Source: Peromyscus leucopus
Taxonomy: Eukaryota > Chordata > Mammalia > Rodentia > Cricetidae
DNA: 64,000 nucleotides
NCBI RefSeq assembly: GCF_004664715.2
Contig: NC_051082.1
Span: forward strand, 8,872,498-8,936,497
Direction: 5' to 3'
The translations under genes were made by a program, and so were the position numbers. Below are positions 46,735 through 57,725 of the stretch, in pieces; the first letter of the stretch is position 1, and each line of letters opens with the position of its first letter. The notes under the pieces are model-generated. The model saw nothing but the letters and a program-made list of their open reading frames with translations. It made no database searches and was not told the DNA's origin.

Positions 46735-46776
46735 GCGGGGAGGGGAGGAGGCGGGGGGGGGGGGGTAGTGGGGGAT
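46735..46776 (+). repeat. G-rich tract, possible G-quadruplex
   Basis: GGCGGGG, AGGGGAGG, a run of 13 G or so (46753-46765) and GTGGGGG in 42 bp. Confidence 0.75.
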
Positions 46777-46834
46777 GGACGACAACACCACACTTTTCCA
46801 CTCTCCAATTCCAGGCTCATCTCAGCTGTTGTTC

Positions 46835-46935
46835 ACTGCAGCTGCGGCAAAGCCCAGAGAGGGAGAGGTACCTGCTCAAGGTCACACAGGTCTCCTGACT
46901 CCATGTCCAGTGCTCTTTCTGGCCCATCCCCAGCA
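46835..46935 (-). mobile_element. MIR fragment, reverse
   Basis: AGCCCAGAGAGGGAGAGGTA, CTCAAGGTCACACAGG. Confidence 0.6.
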
Positions 46936-47184
46936 GTGGCTGCACACTGGAACCCTGAGATCAGCTGGGGCACAGGTGGGCCAGGAGAGAAGGCCTCAGC
47001 AACCTGACCCCACATACCTGGTGGCAGGCTGTAATTTCTTACTTGGCTGTGTGTCTTTTAGAACTGGCTTCCTGTCCTGGAGCCTCAGTTGTCCTGACTC
47101 AAAACAAGGGGCCGGATGTCTCATCTACTTTGCAAATGGCACGGTGGGAAGCCATGTGTCACTCAGTGTCAGGGAGAAGAAAAC

Positions 47185-47315
47185 TTCTTTAAGCCTCAGT
47201 TGCTTTATCTACAAATAAAGTAGTTACTAAGTAGCTGTCTTGTGGAGCTTGTGATTTGTTTGGGGGCAGCGCTGGCATCCATCCTGGCACATAATAAATG
47301 CTCACTTAAAGCTCC
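47185..47315 (+). mobile_element. MIR fragment
   Basis: TTAAGCCTCAGTTGCTTTATC and GGCACATAATAAATGCTCAC follow the MIR consensus 3' half. Confidence 0.65.
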
Positions 47316-47559
47316 CAGGGTGGCACTGTGAAGGGCCATATTCAGATCCAGCAGGCAAGGCCTAGGTACAGAAGACCCATGGTTGCAGTCCTGACTCCAG
47401 GCCATCCCAGCCAGCTGGGGGAAACCTGAGCCACCTCCGTCTCCCTGGCAGAAGCTGCCACAGCCACCACAGCCTCGGGAATGAAAGAAAGGTCAGAGTC
47501 TAGGGAAGCAGGATTGGCACGATGCTGGGAGGGCTGCCCGGGGGCTGGCTAGCCACCCT

Positions 47560-48480
47560 CACCTCTCTCCGCTTTCCAGGGGAAGCCTGAGCATGCTGAG
47601 CCTGGGTGCGCCCCCCCACCCTGCCCAGGGCTTGGCCTCTGGGCCCCGTGCTGAGCCGCCTCCCAGCCTGCCCCTGGGGAGGGGCCACCTGGTGTCAATT
47701 AAGGCCCTGAGTCGCTCGGCCGCACCACGCAGGGCCGCTGATTAGAGCGGCAGTCTCTCCAGATGGGGAGCACGGATTGAGGGGCGACACCACCATGCCC
47801 GGGGGAGGCCTCGCAGGAGCCCGTGAGTAGCGGGTGGGGACTCTGTCCCCTGGGTGGGAGGGAAGCTGAGTGTGCGCGTGGGCACTGGGCATCAGGGGAG
47901 GGGGCTCCTCCTCCGGCAGAGTTTTTCTCCGGAGGCCTTTCCGGGCCTCCCAGCACCCTGGACCCCCTTCTCCTCAGCCTCACCTCAAGGAGACCCCAGG
48001 GGACCGTATGCCATCCTGTGTCCTTCCTCGAGTCATGCACTCGCAGAGGGCACCCCCACGCTGCCTCTGGAGGAGGCATGAAGGGTGGATGAGGGACTAG
48101 CTCAGACCCGAGGCTATTTGGAGGAGTTCCTCCCTCCCTCCTGGACACCCCAGGGAAGGCTGTCTCCGAGTCGGCCTGGGTGGGCATCTAGAGCTGTGTT
48201 CCTACAACCTGCTGGCTCCAGAGCCCATGCTGGGGGGTGGCTGTACCAAAGCTGCTCTTCACAGGGGGAGGCTACGGCTCCAGATGCCATGTGTCCCGGG
48301 GCACAGAAGGCCAAGCCAGGTCCTGGCCCTGCACCTGCTTCCAGGGCCACTGGTTCAGCTTGGCGGGCTCTGGGCTGCTTCCTAACTCCCCATGGGAAGT
48401 TGCTCCCCTAGAGGGGCAGTGTATGGGGCAGCTGCCTGCCCGTGGGACAGACTCCAGGGAGGGTGCCACTGAGACCTGCC
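47560..48480. promoter_or_regulatory. GC-rich unique block, possible promoter-like region
   Basis: Higher GC and CpG than the surroundings, no SINE. It contains CTGAGTCGCTCGGCCGCACC, two ATTA cores (GTCAATTAAGG, CTGATTAGAG), and an ATG in good context (CACCATGC at 47795) followed by a donor-like GTGAGT at 47823. Function unknown; it may instead be a conserved non-coding element. Confidence 0.3.
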
Positions 48481-49394
48481 CGATGTGAGGCGACTCGTGA
48501 TTGGTCCCCGGACTGGGTCTATGCAGCCTCAGCTCCTGGCTGGGAGAGGTTTCTGTAGCCATGGGAGGGTCTTCTCGGGTGGCACCACCTGGCACTACTG
48601 CCAGTGGTGGTCCTAAAGTTGGAGAACACCTGGGTAGGACCTAGGAAAGTAAAGGCAGCTGTCTACGTGCTGGAACAACAGGCATGCCCTTGGCTGCCCA
48701 TTTCTGTGTTCAGCAACGTCCAGCAAGCTCCACCATCCTCAGGGTCCAGGTCCCTTGGCGCGTATTTCCTATGTAGCGTCTGTCACGTGCGTCTCGGAGA
48801 GTGGCTCTGAGGGGTAGGCTAAGAAGGAAGGACGGGTCACCCCTGTGACCAGCAGGGCCCTGCGACGTGTCTTTCTGTGACTGCAGGAGTCTGTCTTTTG
48901 TGTTTGGAGGCTTTGGTGCCAAGTTGCCGAGGTTGCTCTGTCTAGTGTTGTCCTTTTGCAGGGGGCGGGAGGGGGTGAGCCCTGGGGGATGCAGCACCCT
49001 ATGAGTTCACTGGCCGGTAGCTGCACCGCCCCCACCCGCATTGTGTGTTCATCTTGGGACTTAGCCGGCTCTCTCTCCCAGGCTCCTATCCAGCTGGTGA
49101 TTAGTACCCCATGTCTGTGAGTCTGAGGCAAGCAGAAGAGGAGGACGAACCACAGAGAAGCCCCATTGCTTTCTGGGAAACACTGACCCTAGTTCATTTC
49201 CCCATGGAAGGTCCTCCGCAGCCTCCTGCCACCCAGGACCTGGGCCTGACATAGGGATACAGTAGTGAGCCAAGACCTCAGTCAGGTCACAAACGCTTTA
49301 CAGAGAAACATTTGTTCTCAGGACCAAATGACAAGGTAGCTTCCCCTATAAGTCCTCTGCCACGGAGGCCTTCATTCCCACAGCCCACTCTGCA

Positions 49395-49450
49395 CTGGGC
49401 AGTGTTCATTGAGCGTCTACCGTGAGCCAAATTCTGTGCTCACTGGTGCA
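49395..49450 (+). mobile_element. Possible L2/MIR-type 3' fragment
   Basis: CATTGAGCGTCTACCGTGAG resembles the old ATTGAGCACCTACT motif; similar at 45585 and 50820. Confidence 0.4.
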
Positions 49451-50029
49451 GACACACCAAGGCATCTGAACTCGAGACTCCATGGTCCCTCCTCTCTCCC
49501 ACTGTCTGCAGCAGGACACCCATGTCCGGTCTGGAAGATGCTATAGCAGATTGAAGTCCCTTCTTGGGGTCCCCTGGCAGCACCCATCAGAATGTCCCCA
49601 GGGTCCTCTGGGAATCAGTGGCTCTGGCCAGCGCCCAGAATTCAGTTCATGACCGACCATAATAGATCTTTTAGCATTTTGAAAATATCCCCCCTCCCTG
49701 CCCCGGGACAAGGTGACGTTCCCGTGTGCCCATGGCTTAACTGCTGTTTTCTAAGGGAGAGTCTGATTGTTTGACTTGCTGCCTCAGCCTGCCCAAGGCA
49801 TCCGCTTAGGTCACTCATTAAAGAGAAGGTGCATTTAGTGTTCCCACAAGCTGGACACCGCCTGGTGTAGCACATGAAATGACTCACCCACCTGGGCCCC
49901 TCCCCCACCCTCCAGCAGCTTCCCTTCCCAGCTGCTGCCCAGGGACCCAGGGACCCACACCTTGAACCTCCACAACCAAGCTCTTCATGAGTTCCAGTCT
50001 TCAGCGGGACCTAAGCGATTTTCTTTTCC

Positions 50030-50118
50030 TGGTGTTATTTAGTTCGCCCTGCTGGGAACGGAACTCTGGATCTTGAATGCTAGGCAAATTCTCCCACTAA
50101 ACGACAGCCCCTGCCCTC
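50030..50118 (-). mobile_element. ID/B4-like fragment, reverse
   Basis: GGAACGGAACTCTGGATCTTG...CTCCCACTAAACGACAGCCCC. Confidence 0.55.
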
Positions 50119-50395
50119 TTGGTTCATTTGTTTGTTTTTGTTTTTTTAATATAATGTTTTTATTAACTGTTTAAAAATTGTATACATGCACACAATGTAT
50201 GTTGACCATATGCACCCTCACCCTTCCCAACTTTGTGTCATTCTTTTTTTTTTTAATAACCCACCAAGTCTAGTCTGCAACTGCCTGTGTCCTCATGGGT
50301 GTGGGGGAATCCCCTGGAGCATGGCCAACCTAAGCCCCTGGATTTCTGAGACAGGGCCTGCCTCCTCCATCCCTGTGCCAGGATGATGGGCGGGC
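50119..50395 (-). mobile_element. L1 3'-region fragment, probable
   Basis: TTTTTTTAATATAATG, CCTCATGGGTGTGGGGGAATC and CCTGGAGCATGGCCAACC resemble rodent L1 sequence. Confidence 0.5.
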
Positions 50396-51544
50396 TCTGC
50401 CACGCCTGTATCTGAACACTCTCTTGTCTAGAGCTGGTGATGGAAGGTGTGGGCAGCGTTAAGGGGGTGGGGGTGGGGCCTGCGGGAAACAGCGAAGAGC
50501 TTTTCGTACATTGCAGGCAGACACGGAAAACTTTTGCCCAAACAAAATTCTGGGGAAATGGATTAGGAGTCCAATATTCCAGAAGAAGCTGAGAGATGGA
50601 GGGAGGTCTTGCCATCTCAGTCCCCATTTGAAGGGTCCTGAGGTTCCCCTGGTGACTCCCCTGTGGTAACCAGGCAACTGACAAGTCCCAGGCCAGCCAG
50701 GGGGACGTGGCAGGTGAGGCTATCAGGCAGGTGAGGACAGCAGTGACCTTGAAGTGGGAAGAGACCCTGAGAAAGGCAGACTCTTGGGAAGACAGACAAC
50801 GCCCTCAGACATCTGTTCCTGTATTCATTCAACAAACAGCTAGTAAACTCCTGTTGTGTTTTGGGATTTGGGCTATATGCCGGCAGGGGGGAGAACACAG
50901 CCCAGCTGATCTCCTTGGCACAGAAGGAGGTGCTGTGTGTAACATTAGCTGGAAGGGGGGTTAGGATCTGATCAGAGCTCCTCCAGGGGTCGTGATGATA
51001 AGTGGGTGAACCCAGCCCAGCCCTTCTCAGTCGATACCCCAGCAGGAAAGGGATTGCCTCGGGTCTGAATTCGTGGAAGGAGGGCTACCTGGACAAGGGT
51101 GCAGGAGAGGCTTACACAGAGCACTGAGCAAGGCTGGGACCAGCCTCGACCTGGTCCAGGGGGCTCTGGGAAATGAGGTGCATCTCAGAGTCACACCACC
51201 CAGAGGCCCAAGCACGTCAGCTCAGTACCAGGTCAGTTGTTAGTCACCGGCCCAAGCTGTCCCCAGTGGTGAGGGCGCCATGGGGCAGAGGAGAATGTCA
51301 GTTGCCCAGGTAAGCCAGCTACCTTCACTTCAAAAGACACAGAAGCTGGGTCACAGGTTCACTGGCCCGTCAAAGGCCACATGTGTGAGACATACGTGTC
51401 ACCCACCACACGGAGCGGTTTCTAGATTGAGGGTGAAGATGCACATGGAGGTAGAGGAGGACCGTGTAGGGCTCGTTCCAATGGAGAGAGTCAAGGGAAG
51501 CCAATGGGAGTACCAAACCTAGTGTGGGAAGTCAGGGGAACAAT

Positions 51545-51655
51545 AAAGAAGAGTTTGGGGCCTGAGTTCAAATCCCAGCCCCTCCACTTAGTGGGCCTTT
51601 GTTGTTGAACCAGTCCCTTGGTTTTCAGGACCTGTGATTCCCTGGCTGTGGGGTG
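51545..51655 (+). mobile_element. MIR fragment
   Basis: GGCCTGAGTTCAAATCCCAG and CCAGTCCCTTGGTTTTCAGG. Confidence 0.6.
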
Positions 51656-51977
51656 TGGATGCCATGTGGCCTCTCTCCTGGCATGGTGGGTGCAGTGTGT
51701 GTATAAGTTACACGGTCCAGTTTCTGGGTGATGCAAAGGGCAGTACTGGTACACTGAGAGTCCAACCACAGGGAGCCCCTCACTGTGGAAAATCCGGGGC
51801 CTTTCCTCCCCTGAACCCAAAGTACAGGCATCAGGGCTCTGTGTCTCAGTGGAGAGGTGAAAGATCATGGCTTAGTTCAGTTTCTGTTGCTGGGATTAAA
51901 CACTGTGATCAAAATCCCTGAAGGAAGGAAGAGTGTATTTGGTTGGCAGCTTACAGTCCATCATCATTGGAACCAAG

Positions 51978-52068
51978 ACAGGAAGTTGGAGGCAGGAAGC
52001 TGGAGGCAGGAAGCTGGAGGCAGGAAGCTGGAGGCAGGAAGCTGGAGGCAGGAAGCTGGAGGCAGGAA
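51978..52068. repeat. 14-bp tandem repeat
   Basis: Six to seven near-identical units of GAGGCAGGAAGCTG, the first and last slightly altered, inside the rodent repeat. Intact copies elsewhere in the window have one such motif. Confidence 0.93.
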
Positions 52069-52199
52069 CTGAAGTAATGCCCTGCAGGGATGCTGTTCTC
52101 CGGCTTGCTCGCCATGGCTTGCTCAGCTTGCTTGCTTTACAACCCAGAACCCAGGGATGGCACTGCAAACAGTGAGCTGGGCTAATCCATCGTCAATCA

Positions 52200-52385
52200 A
52201 GAAAATAGAGGCCAGGCTCATGCCTGTAGTCCTAGCACTTGGAATGTAGAGGCAAATAGAGACTTCCTGACTGGCCTGGAAATCTCGTATTTAGACTTCA
52301 GAGCCAGCCTGGTCTAAATAAGAGATTTCCAGGCTAGTCAGGGCTACATAAAATTCATCACTGTCATCATCACCATCACCATCAC
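52200..52385 (+). mobile_element. B1-type SINE carrying a 30-bp inverted repeat
   Basis: GGCTCATGCCTGTAGTCCTAG and CAGAGCCAGCCTGGTCTAAA are B1-like; the arms 52266-52295 and 52313-52342 pair 28 of 30 with a 17-base loop. Confidence 0.75.
52266..52342. repeat. Inverted repeat (hairpin)
   Basis: Left arm begins CCTGACTGGCCTGG; right arm ends CCAGGCTAGTCAGG. Two mismatches in 30 pairs by direct comparison. Confidence 0.95.
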
Positions 52386-52386
52386 T

Positions 52387-52622
52387 GGCTGGCTAGAAAG
52401 ATGGCTCAGTGTTTAAAAGCACTTGTTGCTCATGCAGAGGACCGGAGTTCAGTTTCCAGCACCCACATGGTAGCTCACAACCATCTGTGACTCCAGCTTC
52501 AGGGGCTCTGATGCCCTCTTCTGGTCTGTGTGCTCATCATGCACACACATGGTGTGCATACAAAAAACACAGCAAAAACACTCATACATCTAAAATAAAA
52601 ATAACTGAGTCTAAGAAAAAAA
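52387..52622 (+). mobile_element. B2 SINE
   Basis: AAGATGGCTCAGTGTTTAAA, CAGAGGACCGGAGTTCAG, TGCCCTCTTCTGGTCTGTG and an A-rich tail. Nested in the 51876 repeat, directly after the B1. Confidence 0.9.
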
Positions 52623-52977
52623 TATAATGTCCCACAGTCTTGCCTTACAGTCCAGTCTGATGGAGGCATTTTATTAATTGGGGTCCCCTCTTCTCAGGTG
52701 ACTCTGGCTTGTGACAGCTGACCCCCAAAGTAAGCAACACAGCATGTGTGGGGGAGGGGCTTGAGTTCAGCTAAGAGCTAAGAGAGACAGAAGCCTGAAA
52801 CCGCCAAGGGGGGCAGGGCTCAAGCTTTGCCCTCTCCTCATACCTCACACAAGCCTGAAGCGTTGACTAGGAAGGAGCCCACCTTGCCCGTCAGTCATCC
52901 ATTCCCTCAGCCCGTGGTTCCTCATCATGCACTGGACCCCAAGGGTATACATGAGTGTGAGCAAGGGTTCCCATATG

Positions 52978-52979
<2 letters not shown>

Positions 52980-53020
<41 letters not shown>
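52980..53020. repeat. (TG)n microsatellite
   Basis: 41 bp of perfect GT. Confidence 0.97.
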
Positions 53021-53022
<2 letters not shown>

Positions 53023-53049
53023 ATTCATGCAATTGTTCATTCACTCCTT

Positions 53050-53120
53050 TATGTGAAGATGGACCCTTGCTGTGTAGCCCAGGTTAGCCTCAAACTCACA
53101 ACCTTCTTTGCCCCCTAAAA
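53050..53120 (-). mobile_element. B1 fragment, reverse
   Basis: GTAGCCCAGGTTAGCCTCAAAC. Confidence 0.6.
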
Positions 53121-53807
53121 GCTGAGATATAGATTTGAGTACCCTACCATACAAGGCTCCGGGTTCATGTGTTTAATGGTACATTTACAGAAGTGGGAGG
53201 GTGTGTCTGTGTAAGGACATGGATGGAGGCTGTGTCAAGTGCTGTGGGAAGCCTGCACTGGTGCCCACGAGCCTGCCTGGCCATCTTTGCATGGGACCGT
53301 CTATGGATGTCACTGTATTTCCATCTACCTTTGCATTCTTGAACTCCAGAGAAACTCAAATCTCATTCCATTTAACCCTACCCACCAATCCAGTCAGTGT
53401 CTAAAAAACGACCCATCTCTCGCGTGCACCGCACCCCACAGTTTGTAGTTCGCCCCACCCCCACCCCGTTATTCCTAGGGCCCTCCTAGGAGCCATATGA
53501 ATATGGCTTCCTCCAGTTAAGAGGTATGGAAACCAAGGTCCACGGGCTCAGAGCTGGGCAGTGACAGGGCCTCTGAGTCACAGCAACAGGGTGGTGAGAC
53601 CGCAGCTCTGACTGTGGGCCCTACCCTCCTAACCCGAGTGCTTGTGTGTCCAGTGAGATGTCGGCTGAAAGGCCAGGTGTGTTTTCTAGATAGTTCCCTT
53701 TCTCTGCTGGTTTCTGTCCATTCTCTGTGTTGTTTTTTGACCTCATTCATCCTGGTTCTTCTTCCTTTCCACTGGGATTAGACAAGGCTAGACCAACTAC
53801 TACAACA

Positions 53808-53808
<1 letters not shown>

Positions 53809-53838
<30 letters not shown>

Positions 53839-53988
53839 CTTCTTCTTCTTCTTCTTCTTCTTCTTCTTCCTCCTCCTCCTCCTCCTCCTCCTCCTCCTCC
53901 TCTTCTTCCTTCTCTTCCTCCTCCTCTTCTTCCTCCTTCTCCTCTTCTTTCTTCTCCTCTTCCTTTTCCTCTTCTTCCTCCTCCTTTT
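53809..53988. repeat. 180-bp homopyrimidine tract, (CTT)n to (CCT)n
   Basis: CTT units to about 53868, CCT units to about 53900, then mixed CCT/CTT/CTTT, without a single purine. The poly-Lys/Arg frame on the minus strand is an artefact. Confidence 0.97.
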
Positions 53989-54484
53989 GTGACTCAGTTT
54001 ACTTACAGAACCCAGAATGAAAAAAGAAACAGCTTTTCTGTAACATTGATCATGTTTCCAGAATAATGAATTATGAAGAGATATTTGATGCTTGCAGATA
54101 AAAAACATCTCCAAAAAAAGAGCACATGTGTTCAATGGGTCATACCTGTGGATGGAGAAAAGGAAACTCTGTTTGGAACTTTGTGGTGTTGCTGGCCAGT
54201 GAGTCTGCTCCCCACTGGACTCCTGCCCTGACCCACTACCATGAGCATCACTCCTGCCCCTGCTGACCTTACCCTCTACCATGGGCATCCAGAGCAAAGC
54301 CATGGTCCTCCACATGCCCCCAGGGAGTGGGTGGTACTGAGAAGCAGATCCCCCACCTTGACTCACTGAGGAAGCTGCTATGGAAAGTCTGGGCCTTAGA
54401 GGAACTCCAGATGCCATTAAAATTAGTTGTTGAGAGAACATGAAAGGTTTTGACCACTCTCTCCTACACCACATATTCACTTCA

Positions 54485-54485
<1 letters not shown>

Positions 54486-54526
<41 letters not shown>
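54486..54526. repeat. (CA)n microsatellite
   Basis: 41 bp of CA. Confidence 0.97.
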
Positions 54527-54528
<2 letters not shown>

Positions 54529-54686
54529 CCTTCTAATCAGTCATCACTTTCATTCACCCACCTAATCATTCATTCATCCACCCTTTTATTCATCTATCCA
54601 TCTTTCCCTCTTTTTTCCCTCCTTCCTGTTCATAACTTCTTCTGTCATCTGCTTAGCCATTGGTGTATCCATTCACTCATCCATTA

Positions 54687-54930
54687 ACCAGCTCATGCAT
54701 CCGCTCACCAGCTCATGCATCCGCTCACCAGCTCATGCATCCACTCACCAGCTCATGCATCCACTCACCAGCTCATGCATCCACTCACCAGCTCATGCAT
54801 CCACTCACCAGCTCATGCATCCACTCACCAGCTCATGCATCCACTCACCAGCTCATGCATCCACTCACAAGCTCATGCATCCATTCACTCATCCATTTGC
54901 TCATCCATTCACCAGCTCATGCATCCATTC
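54687..54930. repeat. 20-bp minisatellite
   Basis: Ten contiguous units ACCAGCTCATGCATCCACTC (54687-54886), differing only at an A/G in the first two units and one or two bases in the last, then one more copy at 54911-54930 after a 24-bp spacer. Flanking CCATTCACTCATCC repeats suggest it grew from a (CCAT)n-like array. Confidence 0.97.
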
Positions 54931-55339
54931 CTGCATCGCCAATCGCTCAGCCACACATTCATGTATCCATCTGATCCACTTATAAATCTGTTCATCCATA
55001 TTTACCTCTCTGTGACTGGGGTCCCCAAGACTAGCCCAGATCTGGTAACTTTCTAGGAGACTCGTGGGTTTAGTAAAAGAAGGCAAAATAAAAACACATG
55101 GGGTGTGGCCCAAAAGTAATCACCAAGGTAGCCTCTAGAGACTATGTGATGAGATTAGGGGGCACATGCCGTGGGGACTGGGTCTGAGATAGCTTTGCAG
55201 ATGGGATGGAGGGTGAGTGAGTCTCCTCTCATTTTTCCCCTTCTGCCTCTGGGTATCTTTCTAACTGTCCCCTTCGATGTCACATCAGATTATGCCCCTC
55301 CCACTTTGCATAGCCATCACTAATCCTCTCCCCTGCTCC

Positions 55340-55770
55340 ATAAAATAAGCAGGGCCGAGAATTACCCTTCACCTTGTTAACAGAGCACAGCCAGAGTCTC
55401 AGCAAGGTCTGGAGCCTTCAAAGGGGCGCCAGCTGCGGTGTCTTTGGACAAGGCACGCCTTTAAAGGACTCAGATCCTCACAGACATCCTCAGTGTCACC
55501 GTGAAATGTCCTCATTACGATGTCTAAATGGGTGCCCGCAGACATGCACGGTGGGTCCCCCGCTCTGCCGTCGCCTGCACTGTCCTACAGCAAAGGCAGA
55601 TAGACACGGTAAACACGATTGCAATTACGCAGCCAATAAAACTCGCCTCCAAAACACATGTGTGATGGGCAGCGTGACGTTTGGCTGCGACAAAAATCAC
55701 TGCCTGCACTGCAAGTGTGGGATGTGCTGCCTAGAGGGTTCATCTTTTTGACTTTTGAAGAGCTTAATTA
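55340..55770. promoter_or_regulatory. Candidate conserved non-coding block
   Basis: Unique sequence with ATTGCAATTACGCAGCCAAT, GTGACGTTTGGC and GAGCTTAATTAGCAG. A 125-codon frame crosses it (55374-55751) with six Cys in its last third, but it has no homologue I recognise. Confidence 0.3.
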
Positions 55771-56344
55771 GCAGTTGTTTGGAGATTTGAGGGGGGCTGG
55801 GGTTTGGGGTTGTTTTCTTTTTTCCTTCCAAGGGTTTCTTTTAATCACCCTTACACTGGCACACCCGCCTCTGCTGTGGCAACTTGATTTTCCGCCTCAT
55901 TTTCCTCCCTGGGATGAGACTCCTCTGTTCTCAAGGTGTAGCCGCTGTCCTATCCTCAGGCTTCACTGGGCACCAACAGGAGCCTTTCCACAGGGCATCC
56001 ATGTTGTCCCCTTGTCCTTGTGTGGTAATTACAGTGCGATGGCTCGGGACAGTGGCTGTCATGGGCACAATGCAGAAGAGAGTCCAGAAGAGGCAGAGTT
56101 CAGCAACAAGATGCTCATCAGTCAGTCCAAGAGCAGGGGCCGTCTCCACCTCCAGACTAAAACAGCAAGCTAGTGTTTATGGCCTGCGTGGGTCCCAAGA
56201 AATCAAGTTCAGGATCATCTTGCAACAATGAGGAGCATGAAGGGATATACAAGGTCCAAAACAGTTGGGGGCATTTAGACTTGATGTCAAGGAGGGCTCT
56301 CAAGGCTAAATGGGAAAGAGAGGAGCAAGGGATGTGGAGCAAAA

Positions 56345-56447
56345 TAGACTGGGTGGGGTGACACACTGGTCATCCCAGCACTAAGGAGACAGAACCAAAA
56401 GGGTCATGAGTTCAAGACCAGCCTGGGCTATAGAGTGAGATCCAGGG
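56345..56447 (+). mobile_element. B1-like SINE, partial
   Basis: CTGGTCATCCCAGCACTAAGG and CAAGACCAGCCTGGGCTATAG. Confidence 0.75.
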
Positions 56448-57137
56448 GAGGAAAAGGGAAGGGAGGATAGACGGATGGACAGACAAATGAAGGACTAAGC
56501 AGGCTTTGAGCCTTGATGGTGACACCCAGAGCATGGGCTTCAATGTGACCTTCCCAGGGCCACCACCTGGGGATTTGGAAGAACCAACAGACAGCTAAGG
56601 AAAGGGAAACCTCCACAGCTTCCCTAGGCCTGCAGGGAGCTGGGCTTGGCTCCACCGGACTTGTCTGGCCCTTGCTTCATGGGCTAGATGAGGGTGGGGC
56701 TGAGCTTGGCAGCATGGACGGGTGAGTCAGGCAGACACGTCCTGAGGATGAGGCAGCCCACAGTCTCAACCCTAGCTGTACGCCTCACCGGCCGTGTGGT
56801 CTGGGACTCGTCCCCCCACACAGCTGGGAGTGTATTTCCTAGGTGGTAAATGGGAGCTGATGGTCACCCCTTCCTGTGTTTATGGCCAGCGTTTTGTGGA
56901 TGACACTCGCAGGGGTTTAGGCAGCGGGCTTGCAGGAAAAACCGTCACCATGGCTCTGACCTGTACCGTGGTCACGGTGATTCTCTCTTCAGTTTACGTT
57001 CCCCATCTACCATCCATCTGGTCCCAGCCTCCGGCAGCTTGCGGGTCCTGGGAGCACTGATAGACACCATGACCTCATGACTCTTCTAACCCAGTTTCTC
57101 ATCTTCCTCAGTGACATAGAGCTCTCTCGGAGCAGTG

Positions 57138-57138
<1 letters not shown>

Positions 57139-57187
<49 letters not shown>

Positions 57188-57450
57188 ATACACATGTACA
57201 CATACATGCATGTAGAGGCCAGAGGTCAATGTCAGTGTCTTCCACTTTATTTTTTGAGATAGGGACTCCCACCAAGCCTAGAGGTTGCTGACTAGCTAGA
57301 CTGTCAGTCCAGTGAGCTTCAGGGATCCACATGTCTCTGCCCATTCCCTAGCCCTGGTTCGCAGAGGGTCACCGCCACGCCCAGCTTTTGCATGGGTGTT
57401 GAGGCTCCGAGCCCAGATCGTCAGAGCCACGCTCGCAGGGCACCAGAGTA
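57139..57450 (-). mobile_element. B4/RSINE1-like SINE, reverse, with (TG)n
   Basis: TG 57140-57184, then GTAGAGGCCAGAGGTCAATG, TTTTTTGAGATAGGGACTCCC, ACCGCCACGCCCAGCTTTTG. Confidence 0.7.
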
Positions 57451-57609
57451 TAACGCTCGGGATTGCACACGAGCTGTTTTGAAACACTGTGATCCACAGC
57501 TTAGCACTTACCTTAAAGAAACAAACCCCATCAGCAAGCATGTGTTTCTGTTAGCACATTGGTTAACAGAACCTAGCTGGGAGCCTGACAAACACCGTCA
57601 TTTTATGTT

Positions 57610-57725
57610 GTCGATGAGGGTGCAGGCCTATCAGTAGCGGGGAGGCTAAGGAGGGTTAGGAATTTGAGGCCAGCCTGGGCTACACAGTGAGACATGCCCC
57701 CCCTGCCCCCGCCCCCCCCCAGTCT
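57610..57725 (+). mobile_element. B1-like SINE, partial
   Basis: TTTGAGGCCAGCCTGGGCTAC and ACAGTGAGAC, then a C-rich tail. Confidence 0.7.

Larger units (their letters stand above)
51876..52722 (+). mobile_element. Rodent repeat (GCTGTGATGAAACACC family) split by two SINEs
   Basis: Left part 51876-52197 (TTTCTGTTGCTGGGATTAAA to CCATCGTCAATCAAG), right part about 52628-52722 (CCTTACAGTCCAGTCTGATGG to GTGACAGC). The two parts are adjacent in the intact copies at 21056 and 59098, so about 430 bp was inserted later. Confidence 0.7.

Noticed and set aside
47699..48187. 162-residue minus frame
   Set aside because: GC-rich block opens several frames on both strands; no domain seen.
53800..54522. 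240-residue minus-strand open frame with poly-Lys/Arg end
   Set aside because: It starts in a (CA)n tract and ends in the CTT/CCT tract; the protein-like length is produced by two microsatellites.
54687..54930. CRISPR-like array
   Set aside because: Units abut directly with no spacers and the context is mammalian.
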